36,609 bases of DNA from an uncultured Eubacteriales bacterium (GCA_900545805.1 URAL01000012.1:1-36609); one strand, 5' to 3'. Shown: positions 7,518-15,723, numbered from the stretch's first letter. Notes: generated by a model not told the origin, from the sequence alone. A program made the numbers and translations.

Positions 7518-8399
7518 ATGGCCAATAATTATAAAAGACGCGCCGGAGACCGTGTTGAGGGCAGACGGCTGCGTTCACTCAACGGCTTTTACAATTTTAT
7601 TCCGTTCATAATGCCCGCGCGAAACGACGCGCTCAACTACTATGAGGAATCGTTTGAAATAACCAACGCCGACCGCTGGTTCAGAAAGCAGCGTGTAGCG
7701 GGCTATAAGGGCATGGGCATGCTGCATCTGCTCATCGCTGCCTATGTTCGCGCCTGCGCATATCTGCCCGGCCTCAACCGCTTCTGTGTCGGCAAGCGCA
7801 TTTACGCACGTAACGATATCGAGATCGTCATGGCCGTAAAGCGCAGCCTGACCATCGATTCGTCCGAGACTACCATCAAGGTCGTTTTTAAGCCGACCGA
7901 CACGATTTACGACGTTTATAACCGCATGAATGCGGCTATCGACGAGATCAAGAACTCCGACGAGGAAAACGGCACGGAGGAATTTGCAAACAAGTTTGCC
8001 GCCCTGCCGCGCTTTATCATAAGCTTTGCGATATGGCTTCTGCGCGTCGCCGACTATTTCGGCCTGCTGCCGAAGAAGCTCCTGGATGTGAGCCCCTTCC
8101 ACGGCTCGATGATAATCACCGACCTCGGCTCACTCGGCATCGGCCCGATTTATCATCACATCTACAACTTCGGCACGCTGCCGGTGTTCGTATCCTTCGG
8201 TGCAAAGCGCCATGTGCACGAGCTTGACCGCCACGGCAATGTTGTCGACCGCAAGTATGTCGACGGCAAATTCGTTCTCGACGAGCGCACGGTCGACGGC
8301 CACTACTATGCAAGCGTGTTCAAGATCATAAACCGCATCATCCAGGATCCCTCGGTGCTTGAGGTCCCCCCGGCGAAGGTAAACGAGGATATTTTCTGA
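7518..8399 (+). CDS. E2-like (2-oxoacid dehydrogenase) acyltransferase-fold protein, no lipoyl domain
   Basis: 293 residues resembling the catalytic domain of 2-oxoacid dehydrogenase E2 / chloramphenicol acetyltransferase proteins. There is no lipoyl or peripheral-subunit-binding domain, and residue 1 already enters the catalytic fold. The signature normally reading HRxxDG near the C-terminus is here DERTVDG (255-261), with glutamate in place of the general-base histidine and the aspartate and glycine kept. The end (LEVPPAKV) is typical of E2. No E1 or E3 gene is nearby, so it is not part of a normal dehydrogenase complex. Stand-alone E2-like proteins of this type occur in Clostridia with unknown role. 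The ribosome site AAGGAGG fixes the start. Confidence 0.75.
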   Translation: MANNYKRRAGDRVEGRRLRSLNGFYNFIPFIMPARNDALNYYEESFEITNADRWFRKQRVAGYKGMGMLHLLIAAYVRACAYLPGLNRFCVGKRIYARNDIEIVMAVKRSLTIDSSETTIKVVFKPTDTIYDVYNRMNAAIDEIKNSDEENGTEEFANKFAALPRFIISFAIWLLRVADYFGLLPKKLLDVSPFHGSMIITDLGSLGIGPIYHHIYNFGTLPVFVSFGAKRHVHELDRHGNVVDRKYVDGKFVLDERTVDGHYYASVFKIINRIIQDPSVLEVPPAKVNEDIF

Positions 8400-8410
8400 A
8401 CATTAATTAA

Positions 8411-8449
8411 TAATACGGCTGAATCAGAAACGGTTCAGCCGTATTTTTC
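8411..8449 (+). terminator. Rho-independent terminator of the E2-like gene
   Basis: Stem AATACGGCTGAA / TTCAGCCGTATT with a ten-base loop and T5. Confidence 0.9.
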
Positions 8450-8469
8450 TGCTCATTTCGGGCAAAATA
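8441..8469 (+). promoter_or_regulatory. Candidate SigG-type promoter of spoVAD
   Basis: GTATT (8441-8445), 17 bases, CAAAATA (8463-8469), compared with the forespore SigG pattern of roughly GNATR - 17/18 - CATNNTA. The -35 lies inside the upstream terminator stem. The family context (spoVA genes are SigG-controlled in Bacillus subtilis) supports it; the match itself is imperfect. Confidence 0.4.
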
Positions 8470-8484
8470 TCTGCGGTGATCAAC

Positions 8485-9513
8485 ATGAACAAAATAATCG
8501 GTCGGCAGACCGTGCGCCCCGAAGTACCGCCGTCTATCGTGTCCTTTGCCTCCGTCGTCGGGCAGAAGGAGGGCGAGGGGCCGATAGGGCACTGCTTTGA
8601 TAAGATATGTCTCGATGCGTACTTCGGCGAAAGCTCGTGGGAGAAGGCCGAAAGCTCGATGCTCAAGGAGTGCTTTGAGCTGTGCTGCGACAAGCTGGGC
8701 ATTCCGCCGAGGGAGCTTGACATGATATTCTCCGGCGATCTTTTAAACCAGTGCGTGGGCTCCGCGCTTGCGCTTAAAAACACCGGCGTGCGGCACTTCG
8801 GGTTGTACGGCGCGTGCTCGACCATGGGCGAGGCGATGACCCTCGGAGCAATGGCCATCGACGGCGGCTTTGCCGGGCGCGTGTGTGCAGTCACAGGCTC
8901 GCACTTCTGCTCGTCCGAGCGGCAGTACCGCTTTCCGCTCGAGTACGGCGGCCAGCGCACACCGACCGCACAGTGGACGGTGACTGGCTCGGGCGCTGTT
9001 ATATTGCAGCGCGAGGGCAAGGGACCGTATGTGACGTATATGACGCCCGGAAGGATAGTCGATGCCGGGATAACGGACGCAAGCAACATGGGAAGCGCCA
9101 TGGCTCCGGCGGCATATGAAACGCTCAAGGCGCACTTTGCCGACACGGGCAGAGAGCCGGACTATTACGACATGATAGTCACCGGCGACCTCGGCGCTAT
9201 CGGGCATGACACGCTCGAGGAGCTATTCCGCCGCGACGGCGTGAAGCTCGGGAAGTTTTACACCGACTGCGGCGTGCTCATATTCGACCGCGAGCGGCAG
9301 GACGTTCACGCCGGCGGCTCGGGCTGCGGCTGCTCGGCCGCGGTGTTCTGCTCGCTTATAATGCGCGGCTTTTCCGAGGGCAAGTGGGAAAAGGTCCTGT
9401 TTGCGCCGACTGGAGCGCTCATGTCGCCGACGAGCACCCAGCAGGGAAACAGCATCCCCGGCATATGCCATGCGCTCGCCGTCGAAAAGACGCTGCCCGA
9501 CCGAGGTGAATGA
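8485..9513 (+). CDS. spoVAD: Stage V sporulation protein AD
   Basis: 342 residues with a thiolase-like fold. The protein follows B. subtilis SpoVAD closely: FDKI start region, AGDLLNQ-like SGDLLNQ, GACSTMGEA, SERQYRFP.EYGGQ, TGSGAV, GITDASNMGSAMAPAA and the AGGSGCGCSA block. In spores the protein binds dipicolinic acid at the inner membrane and helps its uptake. I chose ATG 8485 because GGTGAT precedes it at proper distance; GTG 8476 in the same frame lacks a ribosome site. The next gene starts two bases after the stop. spoVAC, its usual upstream partner, is absent here. Confidence 0.96.
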   Translation: MNKIIGRQTVRPEVPPSIVSFASVVGQKEGEGPIGHCFDKICLDAYFGESSWEKAESSMLKECFELCCDKLGIPPRELDMIFSGDLLNQCVGSALALKNTGVRHFGLYGACSTMGEAMTLGAMAIDGGFAGRVCAVTGSHFCSSERQYRFPLEYGGQRTPTAQWTVTGSGAVILQREGKGPYVTYMTPGRIVDAGITDASNMGSAMAPAAYETLKAHFADTGREPDYYDMIVTGDLGAIGHDTLEELFRRDGVKLGKFYTDCGVLIFDRERQDVHAGGSGCGCSAAVFCSLIMRGFSEGKWEKVLFAPTGALMSPTSTQQGNSIPGICHALAVEKTLPDRGE

Positions 9514-9514
9514 C

Positions 9515-9877
9515 ATGCTTATTGAATATCTCAAGGTTTTCGCCGTGGGCGGCGCGCTGTGCGCTATCGGTCAGCTGCTCATTGACAAAACGAAGCTCAC
9601 CCCGGCGCGTATACTGACGGTCTACGTTGTTTCGGGCCTTATCCTTGAAGCTGCGGGGCTGTACTCTCCGCTAGTAAAATGGGCGGGTGCGGGAGCGACC
9701 GTTCCGCTGACCGGCTTCGGCTCGACGCTTGCAAGGGGCGTGGAGAAGGCAGTTTCCGAAAGAGGCGTTCTCGGCGCGTTCACGGGCGGCTTCACCGCCG
9801 CGGCAGCGGGCATATGCGCCGCCGTGTTCTTCGGAATTATCGTCGCCCTGCTTTTTAAGCCCGGGGAGAAAAAATAA
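9515..9877 (+). CDS. spoVAE: Stage V sporulation protein AE (AEb type)
   Basis: 120 residues with about three to four membrane segments. It begins MLIEYLKVFAVGGALCAIGQ and carries the LTPARILT and GAGATVPLTGFG motifs typical of SpoVAEb. It is an inner-forespore-membrane component of the dipicolinate channel together with SpoVAC and SpoVAD. It starts two bases after spoVAD with GAGGTGA as ribosome site, hence translationally linked. The frame is open further upstream, but that part overlaps spoVAD and is not coding. The stop codon abuts a family 2 repeat. Confidence 0.94.
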   Translation: MLIEYLKVFAVGGALCAIGQLLIDKTKLTPARILTVYVVSGLILEAAGLYSPLVKWAGAGATVPLTGFGSTLARGVEKAVSERGVLGAFTGGFTAAAAGICAAVFFGIIVALLFKPGEKK

Positions 9878-10179
9878 AAAAACGCCCCAAGGCCGGCTGA
9901 GACAAGAAAACATACGGTTTTGAAGCGATCTTTTCCGCCCCTGCTGCGTCTGAAACCTTGAGAATACGTCAGTATGCTCTGCGGTCTCATCCTTACAGGG
10001 ACAAAAAATCTCAGCTTCAAAACTGCGAGCACCCGAAAAGACGGAGCATGTGCGAGGTCAAGGCGCGGCGGCGAAGGCATACTTTGTGTATACCAAGCCG
10101 TCGCAACGACGACATTCGTGCATGCTCCGTTTTCTCGGGCGTGTGTTTTCTTATCTCAGTCGGCCAAGGGCGTTTTTTA
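9878..10179. repeat. Intergenic repeat family 2, copy a (nested hairpins)
   Basis: Fills the whole gap between the stop codons of spoVAE and the lipoprotein gene; no gene is seen in it. Terminal inverted repeats of about 39 bases (9878-9916 and 10140-10178) start AAAAACGCCC and are imperfect but clearly related. Inside are two hairpins, CGGTTTTGAAGC (9915) with GCTTCAAAACTG (10013), and CCCGAAAAGACGGAGCATG (10032) with its counterpart at 10122-10139. Each loop carries a GTATRC...GTATGC mini-dyad. The 15-mer ATACACAAAGTATGC (inverted here) recurs in the element at 29966. Confidence 0.8.
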
Positions 10180-10611
10180 TTAATCTGTGACCTCGCATAC
10201 GCTTTTTACGAAGCTCGTCAGCTCATCGTTATCTATCCACCAAGCCGTATCGCCGCTGATGCCGAATTCCAAAGAGCCTAAAGGCGCGTCGGCCTGATTG
10301 AGCTTATAGCGCTCTCCGTCGATCTCAATCAAAATTCCGAATGCCTCGGTGATCCCGGCGTGCTCGCTGTTCTCGGCAAAGTCATCGTCCGTCAGCTTGT
10401 TGAGCAGCGATACGAGCCTGGCCGTTTCCTCTTGAGTCAGATAGTTTTGAACATCGTTTTCACCATCCCAGCTCCACGCTAAGGCGCTGGTGATATCCTC
10501 TGCCTTGAGATCATGCATCCAAATGCAAATTTCCTTTTCGGGCTTTGCCGAGCATGCGGCGAGGGATAGAATACATACCGCGGCGAGGATAAGCGCTGCA
10601 AATTTTTTCAT
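10180..10611 (-). CDS. Small lipoprotein of unknown function
   Basis: 143 residues with a lipoprotein signal: MKK, hydrophobic core, lipobox LAAC with cysteine 20 as lipidation site. The mature part is acidic with no recognised domain; it contains a W.WDG segment and a DTAWW motif. The start follows AAGGAGG. It lies 33 bases downstream of the nitrilase stop on the same strand, so the two are probably co-transcribed. Its stop codon abuts the family 2 repeat. Confidence 0.8.
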   Translation of the reverse strand: MKKFAALILAAVCILSLAACSAKPEKEICIWMHDLKAEDITSALAWSWDGENDVQNYLTQEETARLVSLLNKLTDDDFAENSEHAGITEAFGILIEIDGERYKLNQADAPLGSLEFGISGDTAWWIDNDELTSFVKSVCEVTD

Positions 10612-10644
10612 CCGTTTTACCTCCTTTACGGTGCGTAGGGTGAC

Positions 10645-11565
10645 TTATTTCTCGTGAACTGTCAGCTCCAGCACGTCGGGGCGTGCATAGTGCCCGACTG
10701 CGTCGTGCTCCATTTTGCAGGCTGCCGGAAGCTCCATGTCGAGCTCGGCATAGATTATCGTCTCCTCATCCCAGACCGGCTGCGTCAGATAGTGGCCGTA
10801 GGGGTCTATGATGCAGCTGCCGCCGCGGCAGACCATGTCCGGCTGACGCTCGACGGCGTCCTTTTCGTTGAGGTCTGTGGGGTATGAAGACTTGCGCACT
10901 ATCATATCGGAATTTATAAAATAGCACTTGCCCTCGATGGCGATATGCTGTATCGTCGCCTGCCACTCGGGATTGTCGTTGGTGTTCGGAGAAATATATA
11001 TCGTTATTCCCTTCTGATACAGGGCAACACGCGCAAGCGGCATGTAGCTTTCCCAGCAGATGAGGCTTCCGATAGGTCCCCACGGCGTTTCGGTCACGGG
11101 GAAATAGTCCTTATTTGCGTCGCCCCAGACGACGCGCTCTGCTCCCGTGGGCTTGAGCTTGCGGTGCACCTTATACGAGCCGTCGGGCTCGAAGATGACG
11201 TTGCTGTTATAGAGCGTTCCGAGAACGGCGTCGCGCTCTGAAAAGCCGATGCTTACATACGCTCCGGCGCGCACTGCGGCCTCGGCAAGGGCGTTAAAGT
11301 CAGCATCATCCACGATGATCGACGCATCGTAATAGCGCTTCCAGTCCTCTCTTCCGGGCTCGGTGCGCTTGCCCATGCTGAAGCCGAAGCTCATTCCGAT
11401 GGGATAGCCGGGGATGAAAAGCTCCGGAAAAACGATGAGGTCGGGCTTTTTCTGAGCCGCTTCTTCAATATATTTAAGTGTTTTTTCAAGCGAGGCCTTT
11501 TTATCAAACATACAGGGCTCTGCCTGAACAAGCGCGACCCTGCAGCATTTTGCGATATCCCTCAT
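10645..11565 (-). CDS. Nitrilase-type carbon-nitrogen hydrolase
   Basis: 306 residues. The catalytic triad of the nitrilase superfamily is visible: Glu48 (FPELF), Lys136 (HRKLKPT) and Cys170 (CWESYMP). The HRKLKPTGAER and CWE.YMP forms are those of branch 1 true nitrilases, which convert organic nitriles to acids and ammonia; the natural substrate cannot be told. ATG 11565 is chosen because AAAGGAGAG precedes it; 20 more in-frame codons upstream would include the promoter region. Probable operon with the following lipoprotein gene. Confidence 0.92.
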   Translation of the reverse strand: MRDIAKCCRVALVQAEPCMFDKKASLEKTLKYIEEAAQKKPDLIVFPELFIPGYPIGMSFGFSMGKRTEPGREDWKRYYDASIIVDDADFNALAEAAVRAGAYVSIGFSERDAVLGTLYNSNVIFEPDGSYKVHRKLKPTGAERVVWGDANKDYFPVTETPWGPIGSLICWESYMPLARVALYQKGITIYISPNTNDNPEWQATIQHIAIEGKCYFINSDMIVRKSSYPTDLNEKDAVERQPDMVCRGGSCIIDPYGHYLTQPVWDEETIIYAELDMELPAACKMEHDAVGHYARPDVLELTVHEK

Positions 11566-11598
11566 GATCTGTGCTCTCCTTTGCGGTTTTATGAAAAT

Positions 11599-11627
11599 AT
11601 TGTAGCATGAACAAAAGTGCTGCACAA
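11599..11627 (-). promoter_or_regulatory. Probable promoter of the nitrilase-lipoprotein unit
   Basis: Minus strand TTGTGC (11627-11622), 17-base spacer and TACAAT (11604-11599), about 35 bases upstream of ATG 11565. Confidence 0.55.
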
Positions 11628-11754
11628 CAAAAAAGTGCCCGGAAATACACTGAAATATGTGTGAGCCTTAAAAATGCCATTTCGATTCTCACAATGCTAT
11701 GCTTCGGGATCTTGTCTCCAAGCCTTAAGTGTGCCGCAACAGCTTTTCCGTCAA

Positions 11755-11935
11755 CCATATTCTACGGGCTACGGGATCAGCCGTGAGAGCTTGCCGGAAC
11801 GCCCGCAGGAAATCAACGACCGGCAGACCTTCGGACACTGGAAAGGATATTGCGTATACGGGAAGAAGCGCACGAAGGATTACTCCTGATTTTTGCAGCG
11901 TTTTTGACATTCGGGAAAGGAATGACGGCAATTGC
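11755..11935 (+). pseudogene. Decayed IS30-family transposase fragment
   Basis: Residues encoded at about 11776-11889 read SRESLPERPQEINDRQ, then TFGHWKGYCVYGKK. This matches the IS30-type stretch SI.ERP.E.N.R..FGHWE.D.V.G at the start of the DDE catalytic core. The D of GHWEgD is replaced by Y. The frame then stops, and a related continuation (RERN, compare TERKT) appears in the next frame, so the gene is truncated at both ends and frameshifted. No terminal inverted repeats were found. It lies in the gap between the nitrilase and V-ATPase operons. Confidence 0.6.
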
Positions 11936-12163
11936 TGATACCGGCATGAAAAAAAGGAATGGGAAATTTGCAAAAATATCTTGCAAATTCAACGATTTAC
12001 GCTTAATATGTTAATTAACAAACGAACTTTTTGCGGCATATGTCAATTTTTTGGCTCTGCTGTATCAATGGTTTAAGGCGTGCTTAATATTGAAAGGATG
12101 CTGAACAATAATTTAACAATTTAAATTGCTTGAACTTTATCAATATAAAATGCACAAAATTCG

Positions 12164-12192
12164 TTGAAATTATGGAGATGTTTTGTTATTCT
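12164..12192 (+). promoter_or_regulatory. Candidate promoter of the V-ATPase operon
   Basis: TTGAAA (12164-12169), 17-base spacer and TATTCT (12187-12192) in a very A/T-rich stretch (11990-12270). The predicted start of transcription (about 12199) lies at the edge of a perfect tandem 15-mer repeat. Confidence 0.5.
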
Positions 12193-12199
12193 TAACATA

Positions 12200-12229
12200 T
12201 TAAAGATTTTCAACTTAAAGATTTTCAAC
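12200..12229 (+). repeat. Perfect tandem 15-mer in the ATPase leader
   Basis: TTAAAGATTTTCAAC occurs twice without a gap (12200-12214, 12215-12229), about 50 bases before the first ATPase gene. It could bind a regulator or be a chance slippage product. Confidence 0.9.
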
Positions 12230-12280
12230 GTCATAAAATTGAATATAGTATAAAGAAAAATAACGAAGGGAGGAGAGCTG

Positions 12281-12595
12281 ATGGCATTTGATGAAATTGC
12301 CGGAATAAGCGCGGCAGAGGAGAGCATGCGCCTTAATATTGCCGAGGCGCATGCGGAGGCCAAAAGAATAGTCGCGCAGGCAGAGCTTGCCGGAAAGACT
12401 GACATTGCCGAGGCGAGGGAAAAAGCGGCCGGAGAGCTTGCCGTGCGCAGAGCCGAGGCAAGCACCGCGGCGGAAAAAGAAGCACATGAGATATATCTGA
12501 AGGCGGAGAATAAAAAAGCGGTGCTCCGCGCCAAAGCAGAAAGCCGCCGCGAAAAAGCGGCAAAACTTATTGCGGAAAGGATTGTGAACGGGTAA
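12281..12595 (+). CDS. ntpF: V-type ATPase peripheral-stalk subunit (G/H, NtpF-like)
   Basis: 104 residues, one long Ala/Glu/Lys-rich coiled coil, as in the small peripheral-stalk subunits (called G or H in archaeal-type ATPases, NtpF in Enterococcus hirae) that pair with subunit E. It is the first gene of a nine-gene operon, with GGGAGGAGA before the ATG. Its stop codon overlaps the next start by one base. The identity rests on coiled-coil composition and operon position. Confidence 0.8.
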   Translation: MAFDEIAGISAAEESMRLNIAEAHAEAKRIVAQAELAGKTDIAEAREKAAGELAVRRAEASTAAEKEAHEIYLKAENKKAVLRAKAESRREKAAKLIAERIVNG

Positions 12596-14547
12596 TGGCC
12601 ATTGAAAAAATGAAAAAGCTCAGGCTGATTGCCGTTCGCAACCAGAAAAAAGCTCTGCTGCGAAAGCTCCAGCTTCTCGGCTGCGTTGAAATGTCAGAGC
12701 CCGAGCTTTCCGAGCTTACGCCGGAGCTGAGGCAGCATCTCTCAAAAGAGGGAAGCGACGTGACCAAGGTCAGAGCCGATTATGCGATGCTTATTCAGGC
12801 TGTAGAGCTTCTGGATAAGTACGCGCCCGTAAAGAGCAAGCTCCTTTCCGCAAAGCCCGAGGCCGAGGTCAAAACGCTGCTGGACGACTCAACGCTCTCG
12901 CCTACGCTTGAAACTGCCCGCAGGATAGTTACCATAGACGAGACCGTGCGCAGGATAAACGCAGAGGGTGCACGCATTGCGGGAAGCATAGACGCATTGA
13001 AGCCCTGGCTTGAGCTCGACTATCCGCTCGACGGGCAGGGAACACAGCGCTGCGCCGTGACGCTGGGCTTTATGCCCATGTCGGTGAGCCTTTCAGAGGC
13101 CCGGCAGAGCCTTGCCGAGGCAATGGAGGAGGCTGAGCTCATCAGCGTATCCGACGACAGTGCTCAGCATTATCTGGCGCTTATCTGCTTTAAGGAGGAG
13201 CTTCCCGCGGCGCTGGATGCGCTGAGGGTACATAACTTCTCCGCTGCGGCCTTCGGAAGCTCAGAGGGCACGGCAGCCGAGAGCACCGAAAAGCTCAATG
13301 CCGAGCTCAGTGAGCTCAAAAAGCAGAAGGCCGAGCTCACAGACGAGATATCTGCCATGGGCGAGCACCGGCAGGAGCTTAAGCTCTGTGCCGACAGGAT
13401 GGAGACCAAGCTCGCCTACGCCGAGGCCGAGGGGCAGCTTTACGGCATGGAAAGCGCCGTCGCGCTCCAGGGCTGGGTGCTCGCGAGAAAGGTCCCCGAG
13501 CTTGAGCAGACTCTTGAGAAATTCGACTGCGCGTGGGAGCTTACGGATCCCGAGCCCGAGGAGTACCCCGAGGTTCCCGTGGCTCTTCGCAATAACAAAA
13601 TAACAAACGCGCTGAACATGGTCACGAATATGTACAGTCTGCCGTCATATGACGGCGTTGACCCGAATCCGCTTATGGCACCGTTTTTCATTTTGTTCTA
13701 CGGACTTATGATGGCGGACATGGGCTACGGCCTTATAATGATCCTTGCGGCGGTCGTGGCGATGAAGAAGATAAGGCCCCTCAAGGGCGCTCTGAGCTTC
13801 TGCCAGCTGCTTTTGTACTGCGGTGTATCGACCTTCATAATGGGCATACTCACAGGCGGCTTCTTCGGCGATGCGCTCGCGCAGATCGGAAAGATAACCG
13901 GAATGCCCGACGGCTGGGGCGAGCTGTGGTGCCTGTTCAGCCCGATGAAGGATGTTATGACGGTGCTCATCGGCGCGATGGTGCTCGGGCTTATCCATCT
14001 GAACGTCGGCATGGTCATAAGCGTTGTCGAGAAGGTCAAAAAAGGCGACGCGGCCGGAGCATTCTGGGAGGAGGGCTCGCTGTGGGTCATTCTCATCGGG
14101 GCTGTCATGACGGCGCTCAAGGTAGGCAGCATCGGCGGCGTGCCGGTGGTTCTTGTTATCGGCTGCGTTATGCTCTTCTACGGCGGAAGCCGCGGAGCAA
14201 AGGGCTTCGGCAAGCTGACGAGCCTGTTTTCGACGCTTTACAACACCGTGACCGGCTGGTTCGGCGACATACTCTCGTATTCGCGAATTATGGCGCTGAT
14301 GCTCGCCGGCAGCGTTATCGCAACGGTCTTCAACACCATAGGCGGCATAGCCAATACCCTTTGGCTGTTTATCCCCGTGTTCATTATCGGACACAGCCTG
14401 AACTTTGCTCTTAACCTCCTTGGCTGCTATGTACACGATCTGAGACTTCAGTGTCTCGAGTACTTCGGCAAGTTCTACAAGGACGGCGGCAGGGCGTTCA
14501 AGCCCCTTGAAGTAAGCACAAAATATTACGATATAGCTGAAGAATAA
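12595..14547 (+). CDS. ntpI: V-type ATPase subunit I (a subunit, membrane stator)
   Basis: 650 residues: a soluble N-terminal half with two coiled-coil stretches (about 30-110 and 225-290) that joins the peripheral stalks, and a membrane half from about residue 355 with seven to eight helices. Family motifs are present, NPLMAPFFILFYGLMM.DMGYG at the first helix and HSLNFALNLLG.YVHDLRLQ near the end. Arg617 (HDLR) is the likely essential arginine facing the rotor ring ion site. Shares one base with the preceding stop codon. Confidence 0.96.
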   Translation: MAIEKMKKLRLIAVRNQKKALLRKLQLLGCVEMSEPELSELTPELRQHLSKEGSDVTKVRADYAMLIQAVELLDKYAPVKSKLLSAKPEAEVKTLLDDSTLSPTLETARRIVTIDETVRRINAEGARIAGSIDALKPWLELDYPLDGQGTQRCAVTLGFMPMSVSLSEARQSLAEAMEEAELISVSDDSAQHYLALICFKEELPAALDALRVHNFSAAAFGSSEGTAAESTEKLNAELSELKKQKAELTDEISAMGEHRQELKLCADRMETKLAYAEAEGQLYGMESAVALQGWVLARKVPELEQTLEKFDCAWELTDPEPEEYPEVPVALRNNKITNALNMVTNMYSLPSYDGVDPNPLMAPFFILFYGLMMADMGYGLIMILAAVVAMKKIRPLKGALSFCQLLLYCGVSTFIMGILTGGFFGDALAQIGKITGMPDGWGELWCLFSPMKDVMTVLIGAMVLGLIHLNVGMVISVVEKVKKGDAAGAFWEEGSLWVILIGAVMTALKVGSIGGVPVVLVIGCVMLFYGGSRGAKGFGKLTSLFSTLYNTVTGWFGDILSYSRIMALMLAGSVIATVFNTIGGIANTLWLFIPVFIIGHSLNFALNLLGCYVHDLRLQCLEYFGKFYKDGGRAFKPLEVSTKYYDIAEE

Positions 14548-14563
14548 TAGGAGGATATCAATA

Positions 14564-15046
14564 ATGGAATTTCTGTTTGCACACTCAGGCCTTGCAATAG
14601 GTCTTCTCGGCGCGGGTCTCGCAGCATGCATGGCCGGCGCAGGCTCGGCAGTCGGTACCGGTATCGCCGGTGAGGCCGGCGCGGGACTTGTCACCGAAGA
14701 CCCCGCTAAGTTCGGTAAGGCGATGATCCTTCAGGTCATCCCCGGCACCCAGGGCCTGTACGGTCTGGTCGTTTTCTTCGTCGCGATCATGAACATGGGT
14801 CTGCTTGACGGCACGGCTCTTAACCTTTCCTTTGTCGACGGCTGCCGTTACTTCGCGGCATGCATGCCCATCGCCATCGGCGGCCTCGTTTCCGCTATCG
14901 GACAGGGCAAGGTCGCGGCGGCGTCGGTCAATCTGCTTGCCAAGAACCCCGATCACTGGGCGAAGGGCATGATCCTGTGCATCACCGTTGAGTTCTACGC
15001 AATTTTGTCCCTGCTTGCATCGATGATGATGCTGCTGTACATCTGA
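14564..15046 (+). CDS. ntpK: V-type ATPase rotor ring subunit K (c subunit), Na+ type ligands
   Basis: 160 residues, four membrane helices from two fused hairpins, the 16-kDa proteolipid size. The ion site residues of Enterococcus hirae NtpK (L61, T64, Q65, Q110, E139) correspond to Ile59, Thr62, Gln63, Gln114 and Glu143. The PGTQGLYG motif is intact. Only the second hairpin carries the acidic residue, as in NtpK. This set of ligands is known for Na+ binding, so a sodium-coupled ring is inferred. AGGAGG precedes the start. Confidence 0.96.
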   Translation: MEFLFAHSGLAIGLLGAGLAACMAGAGSAVGTGIAGEAGAGLVTEDPAKFGKAMILQVIPGTQGLYGLVVFFVAIMNMGLLDGTALNLSFVDGCRYFAACMPIAIGGLVSAIGQGKVAAASVNLLAKNPDHWAKGMILCITVEFYAILSLLASMMMLLYI

Positions 15047-15084
15047 TCCGACGGTGAAATATAACGTAAAGGCAGGGCTTTACC

Positions 15085-15684
15085 ATGAAAGGCACTGAAA
15101 AAATAATAGCACATATCCGGGCCGACGGCGACGCGCAGGCGAAAAAGATAATTGACGAAGCGTCAAAGCAGGCCGAAGAGCTCCGTGCGGAGAGCTTCAA
15201 GGCCGCGCTTGCCGAGTATGAAAAGCTCATGCAGGCCGGCAATGCCGAATGCGCGGACATCCTCAGCGGCAGCCGCCGTATTGCGGAGATGGAGGCAAAA
15301 AAGAGCGTCCTTTCCGTAAAGCAGGAGATGGTCGCCTCGGCGTTTGACGCCGCACGCAGCGAGATAGTCAATATGCCTCGCGATAAGTATACGCAGTTTC
15401 TTGCGCACATGGCGGCCGATGCAGCCTCCACCGGCGAGGAGGAGATACTCCTCAACGAGTCCGACAGAAAGGAGCTCGGCAAGGCTGTCTGCAAGGCTGC
15501 AAACGAGCTGCTTTCGGCAAAGGGAGTGCCCGGCAGGCTCACCTTGAGCGAGGACACTGCCGATATCTGCGGCGGAGTTATCATCCGCTGCGGCGGCATA
15601 GAGACAAATTGCAGCATTGACGCGCTCATTCGCCAGTGCCGCAGCGGTCTTTCGACCGAAGTCGCGGCAGTGCTGTTTGAGTGA
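15085..15684 (+). CDS. ntpE: V-type ATPase subunit E (peripheral stalk)
   Basis: 199 residues: an N-terminal coiled coil (about 10-75) rich in Ala, Glu and Lys, then a globular C-terminal domain with the CGGVIIRCGGIETNCSIDAL stretch typical of subunit E. It pairs with the product of the first gene to form the outer stalks. The ribosome site is weak (AAAGGCAGG). Confidence 0.9.
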   Translation: MKGTEKIIAHIRADGDAQAKKIIDEASKQAEELRAESFKAALAEYEKLMQAGNAECADILSGSRRIAEMEAKKSVLSVKQEMVASAFDAARSEIVNMPRDKYTQFLAHMAADAASTGEEEILLNESDRKELGKAVCKAANELLSAKGVPGRLTLSEDTADICGGVIIRCGGIETNCSIDALIRQCRSGLSTEVAAVLFE

Positions 15685-15723
15685 TGCTCCGGCGCTGTAA
15701 ATCCCGAAAAGGGAGGGAATGAA

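Noticed and set aside
12200..12229. Tandem 15-mer as a CRISPR-like repeat
   Set aside because: Only two abutting copies without spacers, and no cas gene in the window.
13645..14694. Open frame of 349 codons opposite the ATPase subunit I and K genes
   Set aside because: Shadow of two well-supported genes; no ribosome site or recognisable domain.
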